From NCBI RefSeq assembly GCF_027988105.1, contig NZ_JAQJZJ010000002.1, forward strand, positions 598,157 through 662,156: a DNA stretch of 64,000 nucleotides. The letters run 5' to 3'. The number at the start of each line of letters is the position of its first letter. Within the stretch, counting starts at the first letter, position 1. The DNA is from Pseudomonas aestuarii. GTDB lineage: Bacteria; Pseudomonadota; Gammaproteobacteria; Pseudomonadales; Pseudomonadaceae. Shown here piece by piece: positions 10,173 to 19,174 of this stretch. The position numbers were made by a program, and so were the translations under genes. The notes beneath the pieces were generated by a model, which saw only the letters and a program-made list of their open reading frames with translations, was not told where the DNA came from and made no database searches.

Positions 10173-10573
10173 CACGTGCCCTCGCCACCAGCCTGCTCAG
10201 CGCCAGCCTGCTCGGCTGCGCCAGTGCACCAGTGCAACTCGAGACCGAACGCACCTACCAAGTGGAATGGATTGGCGAACGCCCGCTGATCGACCGCAGC
10301 CATCTGACCATCACATTCGGCGAGGATGGTCGGGCCTACGGTAACGCCGGCTGCAACCACTGGTTCGCCAGGTACAAGCTGGCCGGCCAACAACTCGACT
10401 TCGACACCGCCGGCAGCACCCGAAAAATCTGCGCCCCGGCACTGATGGAGCAAGAAGCACGCTTCCTCGACAGCCTGGGCAAGGTGCAGCGCTGGGATGT
10501 CTCGCCGATCGAGCAGCTGCGCCTATGGCCCGCCGAAGGCAAGCCGCTGCGCCTGTGGCCGGAACAAGGCTGA
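10169..10573 (+). CDS. META/HslJ-domain putative lipoprotein
   Basis: The 134-residue product starts with a lipoprotein-like signal (MTRALATSLLSASLLGC), so Cys-17 would be lipidated. The rest fits a META/HslJ domain: LTITFGEDGRAYGNAGCNHWFARYKLAGQQLDF, then a KICAPALMEQEARFLDSL segment, typical of the family. E. coli HslJ is linked to novobiocin resistance and heat shock; the role here is unknown. The start at 10169 overlaps the previous stop (ATGA). It is convergent with dinB. Confidence 0.85.
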   Translation: MTRALATSLLSASLLGCASAPVQLETERTYQVEWIGERPLIDRSHLTITFGEDGRAYGNAGCNHWFARYKLAGQQLDFDTAGSTRKICAPALMEQEARFLDSLGKVQRWDVSPIEQLRLWPAEGKPLRLWPEQG

Positions 10574-10627
10574 GCTTCAAGGAGGGGGCAAACCGAACAC
10601 CCTGCGGATATACCTGCGCGGGGCCGG

Positions 10628-11689
10628 TTACCGCGCAAACAACTCCAACTGTTCATGGCGCCCACGCAAGTCATGCAGGCGCACACCGACGCCCAACAAC
10701 CGCACCGGCTTGTTACCGCGCGCAAAGGCCGCGCTCAGCAGCAGCCGGTAACTGTCCAGATCCCAGCGCGCACCGGCCTGCTCGAGGGTGGTCTGGGTGA
10801 AGTCGTGGAACTTGATCTTGACGAAGGGCTTGTCCGGCCTATAACTCGCATCCAGCCGCGCCATGCGCCTCGCCAACTCGTCGAGTAACTGTGGCAGCTG
10901 CCCAAGACAGGCCGGCAGGTCTGCTAGATCCTGATCGTAGGTGGTTTCCACGCTGACCGTTTGTCGGCGGCTGTCGGTCTGCACCGCACGCTCGTCAATG
11001 CCGCGGGCCAGTCCCCAGAGACGCTCGCCGAAACTACCGAACTCTTTCACCAGGCCCAGCTTGCTCCATTCACGCAGATCCGCGCAGGTGCGGATGCCGC
11101 GTCGCGCCAGCTTGTCGGCGGTCACCTTGCCGACCCCGTGCAGTTTACTCACCGACAAGGCCGCAACGAACGCCTCAACCTGATCCGGGGTGATCACGAA
11201 CAAGCCGTTGGGCTTCTTCCAGTCGCTGGCGATCTTGGCCAGGAACTTGTTCGGCGCCACGCCCGCCGAGACGGTGATGTGCAGCTCCTGCGAGACCCGC
11301 CGGCGAATGTCCTGGGCAATTCGTGTGGCACTGCCGGCAAAATGCGGGCTATCCGAGACATCCAGATAGGCTTCATCCAGCGACAGCGGCTCGATCAGCT
11401 CGGTGTACTCACGGAAGATCGCCTGGATTTCGCGCGAAACCACCTTGTAGGCATCCATCCGCGGCTTGACGATCAGCAAGTCTGGACACAGCTTCAACGC
11501 ATGCATGGAGGCCATCGCCGAGCGCACCCCATAGGCTCTGGCCTCGTAATTGCAGGTAGCGACCACCCCACGATGATCCGCGGCGCCCCCCACCGCCAAG
11601 GGTTTACCGGCCAGGCTCGGGTCGTCACGCATCTCGATAGCGGCATAGAAACAGTCGCAGTCCACGTGGATGATTTTTCTCGCGCTCAT
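10628..11689 (-). CDS. dinB: DNA polymerase IV (DinB)
   Basis: Y-family translesion DNA polymerase. The 353 residues start MSARKIIHVDCDCFYAAIEMRDDP, which has the metal-binding aspartates and steric-gate region, and continue with the conserved SLDEAYLD catalytic motif, the helix-hairpin-helix-like region KLHGVGKVTADKLARRGI and the little-finger domain. Length matches bacterial DinB. No LexA box is visible directly upstream (11690-11720). The zinc-ribbon gene 28 bp upstream may be cotranscribed. Confidence 0.95.
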   Translation of the reverse strand: MSARKIIHVDCDCFYAAIEMRDDPSLAGKPLAVGGAADHRGVVATCNYEARAYGVRSAMASMHALKLCPDLLIVKPRMDAYKVVSREIQAIFREYTELIEPLSLDEAYLDVSDSPHFAGSATRIAQDIRRRVSQELHITVSAGVAPNKFLAKIASDWKKPNGLFVITPDQVEAFVAALSVSKLHGVGKVTADKLARRGIRTCADLREWSKLGLVKEFGSFGERLWGLARGIDERAVQTDSRRQTVSVETTYDQDLADLPACLGQLPQLLDELARRMARLDASYRPDKPFVKIKFHDFTQTTLEQAGARWDLDSYRLLLSAAFARGNKPVRLLGVGVRLHDLRGRHEQLELFAR

Positions 11690-11717
11690 GATGTGCAGTC
11701 GTTAATTCAGCAGCCCG

Positions 11718-11936
11718 CTACTCAGCAGCAGTGGCTGCTGGCGCCGGCTCGACGGCGCCGGCCTCGGGCTCAGGCTTGTTCATATAGGCCTGAATCACCA
11801 GGATGACGATCAGCATGAAGGCCGCCAAGGGCAACAGCTTCATCTTCTTCGGCACTGCGGCGCCGCAGGCCGGACAAGTCGCTGCCTGGTTCGGTAGCGG
11901 CGCACCGCAGGATTTGCATTCAAGTCCCATCATCAT
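11718..11936 (-). CDS. Small zinc-ribbon single-pass membrane protein
   Basis: A 72-residue protein with an N-terminal four-cysteine zinc ribbon (CKSCGAPLPNQAATCPACGA), a short basic linker (PKKMKL), one TM helix (LLPLAAFMLIVILVIQAYM) and an acidic/Ala-Pro-rich tail. The start could be any of three adjacent ATG codons; GAGGATGATG lies just upstream. It precedes dinB on the same strand. Small zinc-ribbon membrane proteins of this kind have no settled function. Confidence 0.75.
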   Translation of the reverse strand: MMMGLECKSCGAPLPNQAATCPACGAAVPKKMKLLPLAAFMLIVILVIQAYMNKPEPEAGAVEPAPAATAAE

Positions 11937-12158
11937 CCTCCAACTGAATAACCGCCGACTCTAGCCCAACAGCGGGTTGATGGGCTACGCCAGCGATCAT
12001 CGGCCGGCACATAACCGCACATATCAGGCCAGGCCGGACAGGCCGCGTGCCCAGCCTTATCCCTCGTCAAGCCCCGGCCCGCCAGGCCGGACGCCCGACT
12101 CAAGCCCCCAGAACAACGCTAAGCATTTGAACAAACAACAGTTTTTCCAAGACAGGAG

Positions 12159-12186
12159 TTGACAGACAGTTTTTTGGCGATAGAAT
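12159..12186 (+). promoter_or_regulatory. Promoter of first initiator tRNA gene
   Basis: TTGACA at 12159-12164 and TAGAAT at 12181-12186 with a 16-bp spacer, ending six bases before the tRNA 5' end. The same -35/spacing/-10 arrangement precedes the second tRNA copy. Confidence 0.75.
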
Positions 12187-12192
12187 TGGCGC

Positions 12193-12269
<77 letters not shown>

Positions 12270-12279
12270 GATACTCAAG

Positions 12280-12308
12280 AAAGGCCACTCAATCGAGTGG
12301 CCTTTTTT
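12280..12308 (+). terminator. Intrinsic terminator after initiator tRNA copy 1
   Basis: AAAGGCCACTC and GAGTGGCCTTT form an 11-bp stem around a short AATC loop, followed by a T run. The second tRNA copy is followed by the same structure. Confidence 0.9.
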
Positions 12309-12359
12309 GTTTGTGCCCGCCTTGCGGATTTAAGTATTTGATTGAAAAGCAGAAATCAA

Positions 12360-12387
12360 TTGACAAAAGCACCTGTTCGGATAGAAT
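12360..12387 (+). promoter_or_regulatory. Promoter of second initiator tRNA gene
   Basis: TTGACA at 12360-12365 and TAGAAT at 12382-12387, 16-bp spacer, six bases before the tRNA. The spacer sequence differs from copy 1 while the core hexamers match. Confidence 0.75.
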
Positions 12388-12393
12388 TTGCGG

Positions 12394-12470
<77 letters not shown>

Positions 12471-12480
12471 GATACTCAAA

Positions 12481-12509
12481 AAAGGCCACTCAATCGAGTG
12501 GCCTTTTTT
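12481..12509 (+). terminator. Intrinsic terminator after initiator tRNA copy 2
   Basis: Same AAAGGCCACTC/GAGTGGCCTTT hairpin and T run as at 12280-12308. Confidence 0.9.
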
Positions 12510-12603
12510 GTTTGTGGCGACGGCGCCCTGCTCAGCAATGCTTAAGGTTCGCCGCTTAAGCTAGGCGCAGTTTTGAATCAACCACGCCGGAGCCGCCCCA
12601 ATC

Positions 12604-13152
12604 ATGACCTGGAAAAACACCGAATCCCGTTACGGCAAGCTGTCCATCGGCTTGCACTGGCTGATGCTACTGCTGATTGCTACGGTCTACTTCACCATGG
12701 AATACCGCGGCCTGTTCCCCAAAGGAAGTGATGGCCGCGCACTGATGAAGCAGCTGCACTTCATGCTTGGGCTGTCGATCCTGACACTGGTCTGGTTGCG
12801 CATCCTGACGCGGCTGATCGCACCTACCCCTCTGATCCAGCCTGTCCCGCACAGGGTGCAAACGAAGCTTGCCAAGCTGATGTACCTGGCGCTCTATCTG
12901 CTAATGATTTGCACCCCACTGCTGGGCTGGCTGATCCTCAGCGCCGAAGCCAAGCCGATTCCATTCTTCGGCCTGGAACTACCCGCACTGCTCAGCAAGG
13001 ACCATGCGCTCGCCAAGCAATTCGAACACTGGCACGTATGGATCGCCCAGGCCGGCTATTGGCTGATCGGCCTGCATGCGGCAGCCGGGCTGTTTCATCA
13101 TTACGTTCGCGGTGACAATGCTCTGAGAATGATGCTGCCCAGCCGCAAGTAA
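12604..13152 (+). CDS. Cytochrome b561 family protein
   Basis: Four-helix integral membrane b-type cytochrome (CybB family, 182 residues), likely moving electrons between the quinone pool and periplasmic acceptors. Haem-ligand histidines sit in the expected places: GLHWLMLLL in helix 1, [11 protein letters not shown] in helix 2, and the [27 protein letters not shown] region in helix 4. ATG at 12604. It lies alone between the tRNA pair and rimO. The physiological partner is not evident. Confidence 0.9.
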   Translation: MTWKNTESRYGKLSIGLHWLMLLLIATVYFTMEYRGLFPKGSDGRALMKQLHFMLGLSILTLVWLRILTRLIAPTPLIQPVPHRVQTKLAKLMYLALYLLMICTPLLGWLILSAEAKPIPFFGLELPALLSKDHALAKQFEHWHVWIAQAGYWLIGLHAAAGLFHHYVRGDNALRMMLPSRK

Positions 13153-13420
13153 TCCGCTTACCCGCCTGCCACCCATAGAGAAGAAGGGCTTGCCACATGC
13201 CGGCACGCCCTTCCTCTCTGTAGCGTCCGAATTGCGCCACTGGGCGCTCAACGCCCCCGCACAACCGTGCAGAATGTCTTGGCGACGCCACTGCCAGCGC
13301 CCGCTAATTGCCTCACGCGTCCAAGAGTACTGGCGAAGTTTGCAAGCCACCGCTAGAATTGCGCACTTTTTGATCAGAGGCGCCTCCAGCGCCCATCCTT
13401 CAAAGCCTGAGGTTCGCCGC

Positions 13421-14743
13421 ATGTCCACCCCTGCCACGCCGAAAGTCGGATTCGTAAGCCTCGGTTGCCCGAAGGCCCTGGTCGATTCCGAACGCATCCT
13501 CACGCAACTGCGCATGGAAGGTTACGAAGTCGTATCGACTTACCAGGACGCCGACGTGGTGGTGGTCAACACCTGTGGCTTTATTGACAGCGCCAAGGCC
13601 GAGTCCCTCGAAGTGATCGGCGAGGCCCTGGCCGAAAACGGCAAGGTCATCGTCACCGGCTGCATGGGTGTGGAAGAAAGCGCGATTCGTAATGTCCACC
13701 CCAGCGTACTCTCCGTCACCGGCCCGCAGCAGTATGAGCAAGTGCTCAACGCCGTACATGAAGTGGTACCACCGAGCAAAGAACACAACCCGCTGATCGA
13801 CCTGGTGCCACCGCAAGGCATCAAACTGACCCCGCGTCATTACGCCTACCTGAAGATTTCCGAAGGCTGCAACCACAGCTGCAGCTTCTGCATCATCCCC
13901 TCGATGCGCGGCAAGCTGGTCAGCCGTCCGGTCGGCGAAGTGCTCAGCGAAGCCGAGCGCCTGGTCAAGGCCGGAGTCAAGGAACTGCTGGTGATCAGCC
14001 AGGACACCAGCGCCTACGGCGTGGACATGAAATACAAGACCGACTTCTGGAACGGCCAGCCGGTGAAAACCCGCATGACCGAACTCTGCGAAGCGCTCTC
14101 GAGCATGGGCGTCTGGGTGCGCCTGCACTACGTCTACCCCTACCCGCACGTCGACGAGCTGATCCCGCTGATGGCCGCCGGCAAGCTGCTGCCCTACCTG
14201 GACATCCCCTTCCAGCACGCCAGCCCGAAAGTGCTGAAAGCCATGAAGCGTCCAGCCTTCGAAGACAAGACCCTGGCGCGGATCAAGAACTGGCGCGAGA
14301 TCTGCCCGGAACTGACCATCCGCTCGACATTCATCGTCGGCTTCCCCGGCGAAACCGAAGAAGACTTCCAGTACCTGCTCGACTGGCTGACTGAGGCCCA
14401 GCTCGACCGCGTCGGCTGCTTCCAGTACTCGCCGGTAGAAGGCGCCTCGGCCAACCTGCTGGATAACCATGTGCCCGACGACGTCAAACAGGATCGCTGG
14501 GATCGCTTCATGGCGCATCAGCAGGCGATCAGCACCGCACGCCTGCAGTTGAAGATCGGCCAGGAACTGGAAGTACTGATCGACGAAGTCGACGACCAGG
14601 GCGCAGTGGCGCGCTGCTATGCCGATGCCCCGGAAATCGACGGCAGCGTGTTTATCGCCAGCACCGAGGTCCAGCCCGGTGACAAGGTACGGGTACGCAT
14701 CGTCGACGCCGACGAATACGACATGTGGGCCGAGCTGATCTAA
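13421..14743 (+). CDS. rimO: Ribosomal protein S12 methylthiotransferase RimO
   Basis: Radical-SAM enzyme that methylthiolates the conserved aspartate of ribosomal protein S12. The 440-residue frame from ATG 13421 ([25 protein letters not shown]) has the N-terminal [4Fe-4S] cysteines C16, C52 and C81, the radical-SAM CxxxCxxC at C150/C154/C157 (GCNHSCSFC), and a C-terminal TRAM domain ending [12 protein letters not shown]. The in-frame upstream extension to 13190 is rejected because it lacks family similarity and RimO length is about 440. A hairpin with a weak T run lies about 90 bp downstream. Confidence 0.96.
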   Translation: MSTPATPKVGFVSLGCPKALVDSERILTQLRMEGYEVVSTYQDADVVVVNTCGFIDSAKAESLEVIGEALAENGKVIVTGCMGVEESAIRNVHPSVLSVTGPQQYEQVLNAVHEVVPPSKEHNPLIDLVPPQGIKLTPRHYAYLKISEGCNHSCSFCIIPSMRGKLVSRPVGEVLSEAERLVKAGVKELLVISQDTSAYGVDMKYKTDFWNGQPVKTRMTELCEALSSMGVWVRLHYVYPYPHVDELIPLMAAGKLLPYLDIPFQHASPKVLKAMKRPAFEDKTLARIKNWREICPELTIRSTFIVGFPGETEEDFQYLLDWLTEAQLDRVGCFQYSPVEGASANLLDNHVPDDVKQDRWDRFMAHQQAISTARLQLKIGQELEVLIDEVDDQGAVARCYADAPEIDGSVFIASTEVQPGDKVRVRIVDADEYDMWAELI

Positions 14744-14835
14744 GAGACCGTCAAAAACGCTCGCCGACTGCGGCCGCCAGCGTTTGCATAGGGCCTCGCT
14801 ACGGCGCTCGAGATTGCCACAACCGCTGAACCGCT

Positions 14836-14866
14836 GCGCCCCTCGCCCGAGGGGCGCGCGTTTCTG
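14836..14866 (+). terminator. Possible terminator after rimO
   Basis: GCGCCCCTC and GAGGGGCGC form a perfect 9-bp stem with a GCCC loop. The following tract (GCGTTTCTGCT) is only weakly T-rich, so termination strength is uncertain. Confidence 0.4.
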
Positions 14867-14904
14867 CTCTAAACTGCTAATAGACTCCCAACCAGGCCGG
14901 GCCA

Positions 14905-15264
14905 ATGGCCAGACTCAAGGTCTATTACGACGGCGCCTGCCCGCGCTGCGTGGCCGACCGTCGACGTTATGAAAAGCTGCGCACGCGCAGCGATGACAGC
15001 GTCGAGTGGGTGGACATCACCGGCAAGGAAGAGCAGTTGCGTGGGGCCGGCATCGACCCGTACCTGGCCCTGACCGAACTTCACGTCGAAGACGCCCAAG
15101 GCCGCATCCACCGCGAACTGGACGCCTACATCCTGCTGATGGCGCGCACCCCGGCCCTGCGCCCACTGGCCTGGTTACTCGGCCTGCCCGGTCTCAAACC
15201 CATGTTTTCCTGGGGCTACCGCCACTGGGTGCTGCGCCGCCTGCACCAGGAAGGCCGGCTGTAG
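14905..15264 (+). CDS. DCC-family (DUF393) thiol-disulfide oxidoreductase-like protein
   Basis: A 119-residue protein with the DUF393 signature near the N-terminus: YYDGACPRC, containing the CxxC that gives the family its thioredoxin-like redox annotation. Later hallmarks are VEWVDITGKEEQL, ELHVEDAQGRIHRELDAYILLMAR and the hydrophobic PLAWLLGLPGLKPMFSWGYRHWVLRR. Family members are usually called thiol-disulfide oxidoreductases on the basis of the motif alone. It is convergent with the glycosyltransferase gene, 16 bp away. Confidence 0.85.
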   Translation: MARLKVYYDGACPRCVADRRRYEKLRTRSDDSVEWVDITGKEEQLRGAGIDPYLALTELHVEDAQGRIHRELDAYILLMARTPALRPLAWLLGLPGLKPMFSWGYRHWVLRRLHQEGRL

Positions 15265-15280
15265 CAGTGCGCCGAAGCCC

Positions 15281-17512
15281 TCAGCGCCATCGAGCGCCTG
15301 GCTGGGCACGCGAAGCAGCCATGACCGTGCCATAGATCTCCTTGACCCCCGCTGCGAACTGTTCGATGGAGTGTTCCTCGGCCACCAGCAGGGCGTGCCT
15401 GGACATGTCTTCGCGCAGCCGCTCGTCCTCGAGCAACAGGCGCACCCGGGCGCACCACTGGGCAATGTTCTCCGGGGTCTTGAAGCCGTTATAGCCCTGC
15501 CTGATCACATCATCGATACCACTCGAGCGTACCGCCACCACGGGCAAACCCGCCGCCATGGCCTCGAGGAGAACCATGCCCTGGGTCTCCGATTTGGACG
15601 CAAATAGAAACAGCTTGCCCAGCCGGTAGTAAGTCGCCATGTCCTCAGGCGCTACCGCGCCGAGCAGTCTGAAATGGCGAGCAAGGTCAAGCTCGTCGAT
15701 ACGCCTGAGCAGCCGCTCACGCTGATGGCCATCACCGATCATCAGGACAAGGAAGGGACGCTCGGTCAGCCCCCGCAGACTGGCGATCGCATCGACCAGG
15801 AAATCGATATTCTTTTCATTGGAAAGCCGCGAAACACTGATCAGGACCTGCTCCTCGCCAATGCCCAGCGACGCCCTGAGGCGGCCGACCTGTTCCTCCG
15901 TAACTTCGTGAAAGCCCTGGCAGTCGATGCCCGTGGGTTGCACGAAGACGGGCTGCTTCACGCCGATCATGCGCAAATATTCTTCGGCGGAGTATGTCGG
16001 CACGATCACCGCATCGCATTTATTGGCAAAGCGCTTGATCAGCGCATGGGAGATCAAGTTGCGAAAGAGCATGCCCGGCAGCGGCACGAAGTGGGCATAG
16101 TGTTCCAGCCGGGTGTGGTAGGTAAACACCGCCGGTACCCGCAGCCGATGTGCCAGCAACAGGCCCAACGAGCCGAGCCAGAACGGATGGTGTAGGTGGA
16201 TCAGGTCGGGGCGAAAGTCCCTGACCGCCTGACCGATACGCCTCAGGAAAATATTGGCCAGGCGGAATTCCCGCTTCTCGCCCATGGCCAGGACCGATGG
16301 GACCCGGACGACATCGGCCTCCTCGCGCGGCTGGTCCCGATAACTTGGCGCGATGACCAGAACAGCGTTGCCCATGGCGTCCAGCCCCTGGCGCAGCCGC
16401 TCGATCGAGATGGGAACGCCACCGATGAACGGCAGGTAGTTGTTGGTGAACATCACCACTCGCAGGGGTTTCTCCACCCAGGGCGAGGGATCCAGATCGA
16501 AATTCGGGTAATAGTCGCGTTCGACGAAGGCCAGCGTGTAGAGCTTGATCGCGGCGATGGTCAGACCGCAGACCAGCAGGATGAAATTCAGGTAGCCCAC
16601 GTAGAACAGTGAATAGATGAAGAACCAGAGGCTCTCGAGTTGCTTGAAGAGCGGGTGCTGGCCCACGTTGAGACGCTGCAACTGGACGCCGACGCCCTGG
16701 GCAGAGACCGACACCTGCACATAATGATGAAAACTGGCCTGATCGCTCAGGAGCAGACCACCCGCCCCACCGCTGCTGATGAACCGGGTATTGCCGCGCC
16801 GCTGCTCGGAAAACACTGGCAGGTTGGCGGCAAACACCGCATCGACGGGGTGTTCGGCGAACAGCCCCAGCAGCGCTTCACGGAACGCCGCAGGCTGCAG
16901 GTAATCCTGTTCGTCGGCAAGGCGGGCAGGCACTTCACCGTGCAGCAGCGGCTGGCCGGTAAAGACAAAGGTTTGCCGTACATCACTCTGACCCAGCAGA
17001 TCCCGGAGCCAGAGAATCTGCCAGCGCCAAGGCGTTTTGCCGGTGCTGTCGAGAAAGATGAAGTGGCTGCTGCCGGCGCGGAAACTGAAAAAATGCGGGC
17101 CGAAGTGCTCGTAGAACCGATAGCTGCCGAACTCTTGGTATTCATGGGCGCCAAAGGTCAACACGTAGGGCATCTGCAGATGGCTCAGGGTGCCGTGCAA
17201 CGCCCGGTACTTGTCCTCGCCGCCGCCGCTGACCGCATTGCCGGCGGAGATGATGAAATCGACACCGGATGCATTGAGCATGGGAATAATCCGCCGCTCG
17301 AAAATGCCGATGGAGTTATTGATATTGCCCACCACCGCGAAACTGAAGCTATCCCGGCCCTGCAGCCGCGCCTGAATGGCCTCTATCTGGCTGGTGTGTT
17401 CGGCCGCGAAGTCGGACAAGACAATGTTCAGGTAGGCCTTGTAGCCCAGCAGCAGGCAGACAATCAGCACGTTGCAATAGAAAAGGACCTTGAGCGGGCG
17501 GCGCACTGTCAT
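15281..17512 (-). CDS. Fusion of degenerate metallophosphoesterase-like domain and GT4 glycosyltransferase
   Basis: 743 residues, starting ATG 17512. After one N-terminal TM helix (about 9-29), residues 55-250 follow the calcineurin-type phosphoesterase fold in order, but the metal-binding positions are changed: VVGN (N63, normally D), SAGN (N92, normally D), GAHE (A122, normally N), TGQP (185-188, normally HxP) and AANLP (228-232, normally GHxH). A second hydrophobic segment at about 293-330 leads to a GT4 domain (about 350-730) with NNYLPFIGGVPISIERL, HLHHPFWLG, TGID, SRLSNEKNIDFLV and the E-x7-E motif ETQGMVLLEAMAAGLPVV. The GT half looks active, like diacylglycerol/mannosyl-type GT4 enzymes; the phosphoesterase half does not. 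Acceptor unknown. Confidence 0.85.
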   Translation of the reverse strand: MTVRRPLKVLFYCNVLIVCLLLGYKAYLNIVLSDFAAEHTSQIEAIQARLQGRDSFSFAVVGNINNSIGIFERRIIPMLNASGVDFIISAGNAVSGGGEDKYRALHGTLSHLQMPYVLTFGAHEYQEFGSYRFYEHFGPHFFSFRAGSSHFIFLDSTGKTPWRWQILWLRDLLGQSDVRQTFVFTGQPLLHGEVPARLADEQDYLQPAAFREALLGLFAEHPVDAVFAANLPVFSEQRRGNTRFISSGGAGGLLLSDQASFHHYVQVSVSAQGVGVQLQRLNVGQHPLFKQLESLWFFIYSLFYVGYLNFILLVCGLTIAAIKLYTLAFVERDYYPNFDLDPSPWVEKPLRVVMFTNNYLPFIGGVPISIERLRQGLDAMGNAVLVIAPSYRDQPREEADVVRVPSVLAMGEKREFRLANIFLRRIGQAVRDFRPDLIHLHHPFWLGSLGLLLAHRLRVPAVFTYHTRLEHYAHFVPLPGMLFRNLISHALIKRFANKCDAVIVPTYSAEEYLRMIGVKQPVFVQPTGIDCQGFHEVTEEQVGRLRASLGIGEEQVLISVSRLSNEKNIDFLVDAIASLRGLTERPFLVLMIGDGHQRERLLRRIDELDLARHFRLLGAVAPEDMATYYRLGKLFLFASKSETQGMVLLEAMAAGLPVVAVRSSGIDDVIRQGYNGFKTPENIAQWCARVRLLLEDERLREDMSRHALLVAEEHSIEQFAAGVKEIYGTVMAASRAQPGARWR

Positions 17513-17745
17513 TGAGGACTGATCCGGCTAAGGGCCTGGACGTACTGCTCCACCGCCAAGCTGAAGATTCTGCCACGAGCGAGAGCGGCAAAGTCCGGCT
17601 CCCCCATCACCTGCAAGCAGGCGATGGGGCATCAAGAGTCCCGCAAGCCTAATAAGCCGCCCTCGATGCGCTAAGCATAGACAGCCGCGGCGCAGTCAAC
17701 GCCGAGGATTCACCCATGCGAGCAGACAGAGTCAATGCCCACGTC

Positions 17746-18366
17746 TCACTGCAGCGCCTGACGAATGTCAGAAAGCAGGGCCTGGTCCGCCGTGGGCTTG
17801 AGCAATGTGCTGCTGGCAATAACCTGACCGGATGCATTCAACAAGGTGACCCTGGTGTTGTGGCTTATTTCGCCATTGTCCAGCGCCCGATACTTGATCT
17901 TCAACACGGCCGCCATGGCGCGGGTCTGACCTTCATCGGCAGCCACCGCCAGACGGAAAAAGCGTTGATCGAGCTGGTGCATGTGGCTCAGATGGGCCAA
18001 CGAAGCTGGGGTGTCGTGCTGTGGATTCAGGCTGACCATCAGCACCTGGAGCGTACCCGCCTCGGGCTGGAGTTCGGCGATGGTCCGCTGCAGGCTCTGC
18101 ATAAGCACCGGGCAGGCCGATGCACAGTCGCCATAGAACATGGTGACCAGCAGCGGCCTGCCGGCCATTTCACGCCAATCAAAACGCTCGCCCTGTGCAT
18201 CGGTAAGGGGCATCGCCAACCCATACAAGGAGTCGGCGGGCAAGCTGGCGAGCGTGGCATTGAAAGGCGCCTCCTGCGCCCACGGCAATACGCCGGGGGT
18301 CAGCAGCAAGACAGCGGACAACAAGGCGCCGTGCAGCGCCTGACTCAGACGTTTGACTCTAGTCAT
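17746..18366 (-). CDS. SCO1/SenC family copper chaperone-like protein
   Basis: A 206-residue thioredoxin-fold protein with an N-terminal signal anchor (ALHGALLSAVLLLTPGVLPWA) and the SCO copper-binding CxxxC, C81 and C85 (YGDCASACPVL). A downstream His (GEISHNT) is in the place of the third copper ligand. SCO proteins deliver copper to cytochrome oxidase and, in some denitrifiers, to copper enzymes. It starts eight bases inside the end of nirV (ATG 18366, nirV stop TAG at 18361-18359), so it is the third gene of a coupled nirK-nirV-sco operon. A role in maturing the copper nitrite reductase is inferred from that. Confidence 0.85.
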   Translation of the reverse strand: MTRVKRLSQALHGALLSAVLLLTPGVLPWAQEAPFNATLASLPADSLYGLAMPLTDAQGERFDWREMAGRPLLVTMFYGDCASACPVLMQSLQRTIAELQPEAGTLQVLMVSLNPQHDTPASLAHLSHMHQLDQRFFRLAVAADEGQTRAMAAVLKIKYRALDNGEISHNTRVTLLNASGQVIASSTLLKPTADQALLSDIRQALQ

Positions 18367-19174
18367 TGGGGGCTCCCGATAGTTGAGGGGCTGGCTCGCG
18401 CGCGCAGCGAAAGCCCAGATAGTTACCGCCCTGATCAGCCTCCATGGCCGCCAGCAGGGACAATCGGATCAAAACCGCGTAGTTGTTTTTGTCGCTCAGC
18501 GACAGGGCCGCGCCACCGCAGAACGCCAGCTGTTTCTGCTCGCCCTGAGTCCGGCTGTCGGCGCTGACGAACAGACCATTGAAATCCTCGACCCACTCCC
18601 ACATCAGCTCATGCAGATCTTGGATCCCGTAGTAATTGGCCGGTTGCAGGCCTATGGCCTGGGGCGACTGGCTGGCCGGACGCGAATACCACGCGAGAAT
18701 TCGCGCCAACCAAAGCGGGTCGCTCCGCGCATCGGCACGCAGTTCGTCGGCCGCGGCGGCAAACTCCCATTCGTACCAGGTTGGCAACCGCGCCTGTTCA
18801 CTGGCGCAGAAGGCCTGGGCGGCATGCCAGCTGACCTGGGTTACCGGTGCGCTCGCCTGCAACGGCGCAAACGCCAGCGGCCCGGCCCACGACGCCAGAT
18901 AGTCAGTGCCCGCCAGCACCGCAGGTACCCTGCCACGCCGCCATTGCGGATGTGCCTGGAGAAATCCCTGGTACTCGGCATTGCTCACCGGCTTGCTACG
19001 CAGCCAGAACGGCTGAATGCTGGCCGGCGAGCTTTCGCCATCCGCCGGCAGCACGCTGCGAAACTCGCCACCGCTCAACAACCGGTAATCGGCGGCCCAG
19101 CCACTGCCGGCGATGCCCGCGCAGCAGAACAGCAGCGCACGGGCCGCCCAGGCGCACTTCAGCGTCAGGTTCAC
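18359..19174 (-). CDS. nirV: NirV-like SUMF1/formylglycine-generating-enzyme-fold protein
   Basis: A 271-residue exported protein with a signal peptide (ALLFCCAGIAGSGWA) and the FGE-sulfatase domain landmarks: GEFRSVLPADG, FWLRSKPVSNAEYQGFLQAHPQW, PVTQVSWHAAQAFCASEQARLPTWYEWEFAA, GIQDLHELMWEWVEDF, FCGGAALSL and YLGFRCARE. Proteins of this type next to nirK are called NirV; their biochemical role is unsettled. It begins with GTG at 19174, overlapping the nirK stop by four bases (GTGA). It lacks the paired catalytic cysteines of true FGE that I would expect near the C-terminus, but the alignment was by eye. Confidence 0.87.
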   Translation of the reverse strand: MNLTLKCAWAARALLFCCAGIAGSGWAADYRLLSGGEFRSVLPADGESSPASIQPFWLRSKPVSNAEYQGFLQAHPQWRRGRVPAVLAGTDYLASWAGPLAFAPLQASAPVTQVSWHAAQAFCASEQARLPTWYEWEFAAAADELRADARSDPLWLARILAWYSRPASQSPQAIGLQPANYYGIQDLHELMWEWVEDFNGLFVSADSRTQGEQKQLAFCGGAALSLSDKNNYAVLIRLSLLAAMEADQGGNYLGFRCAREPAPQLSGAPND

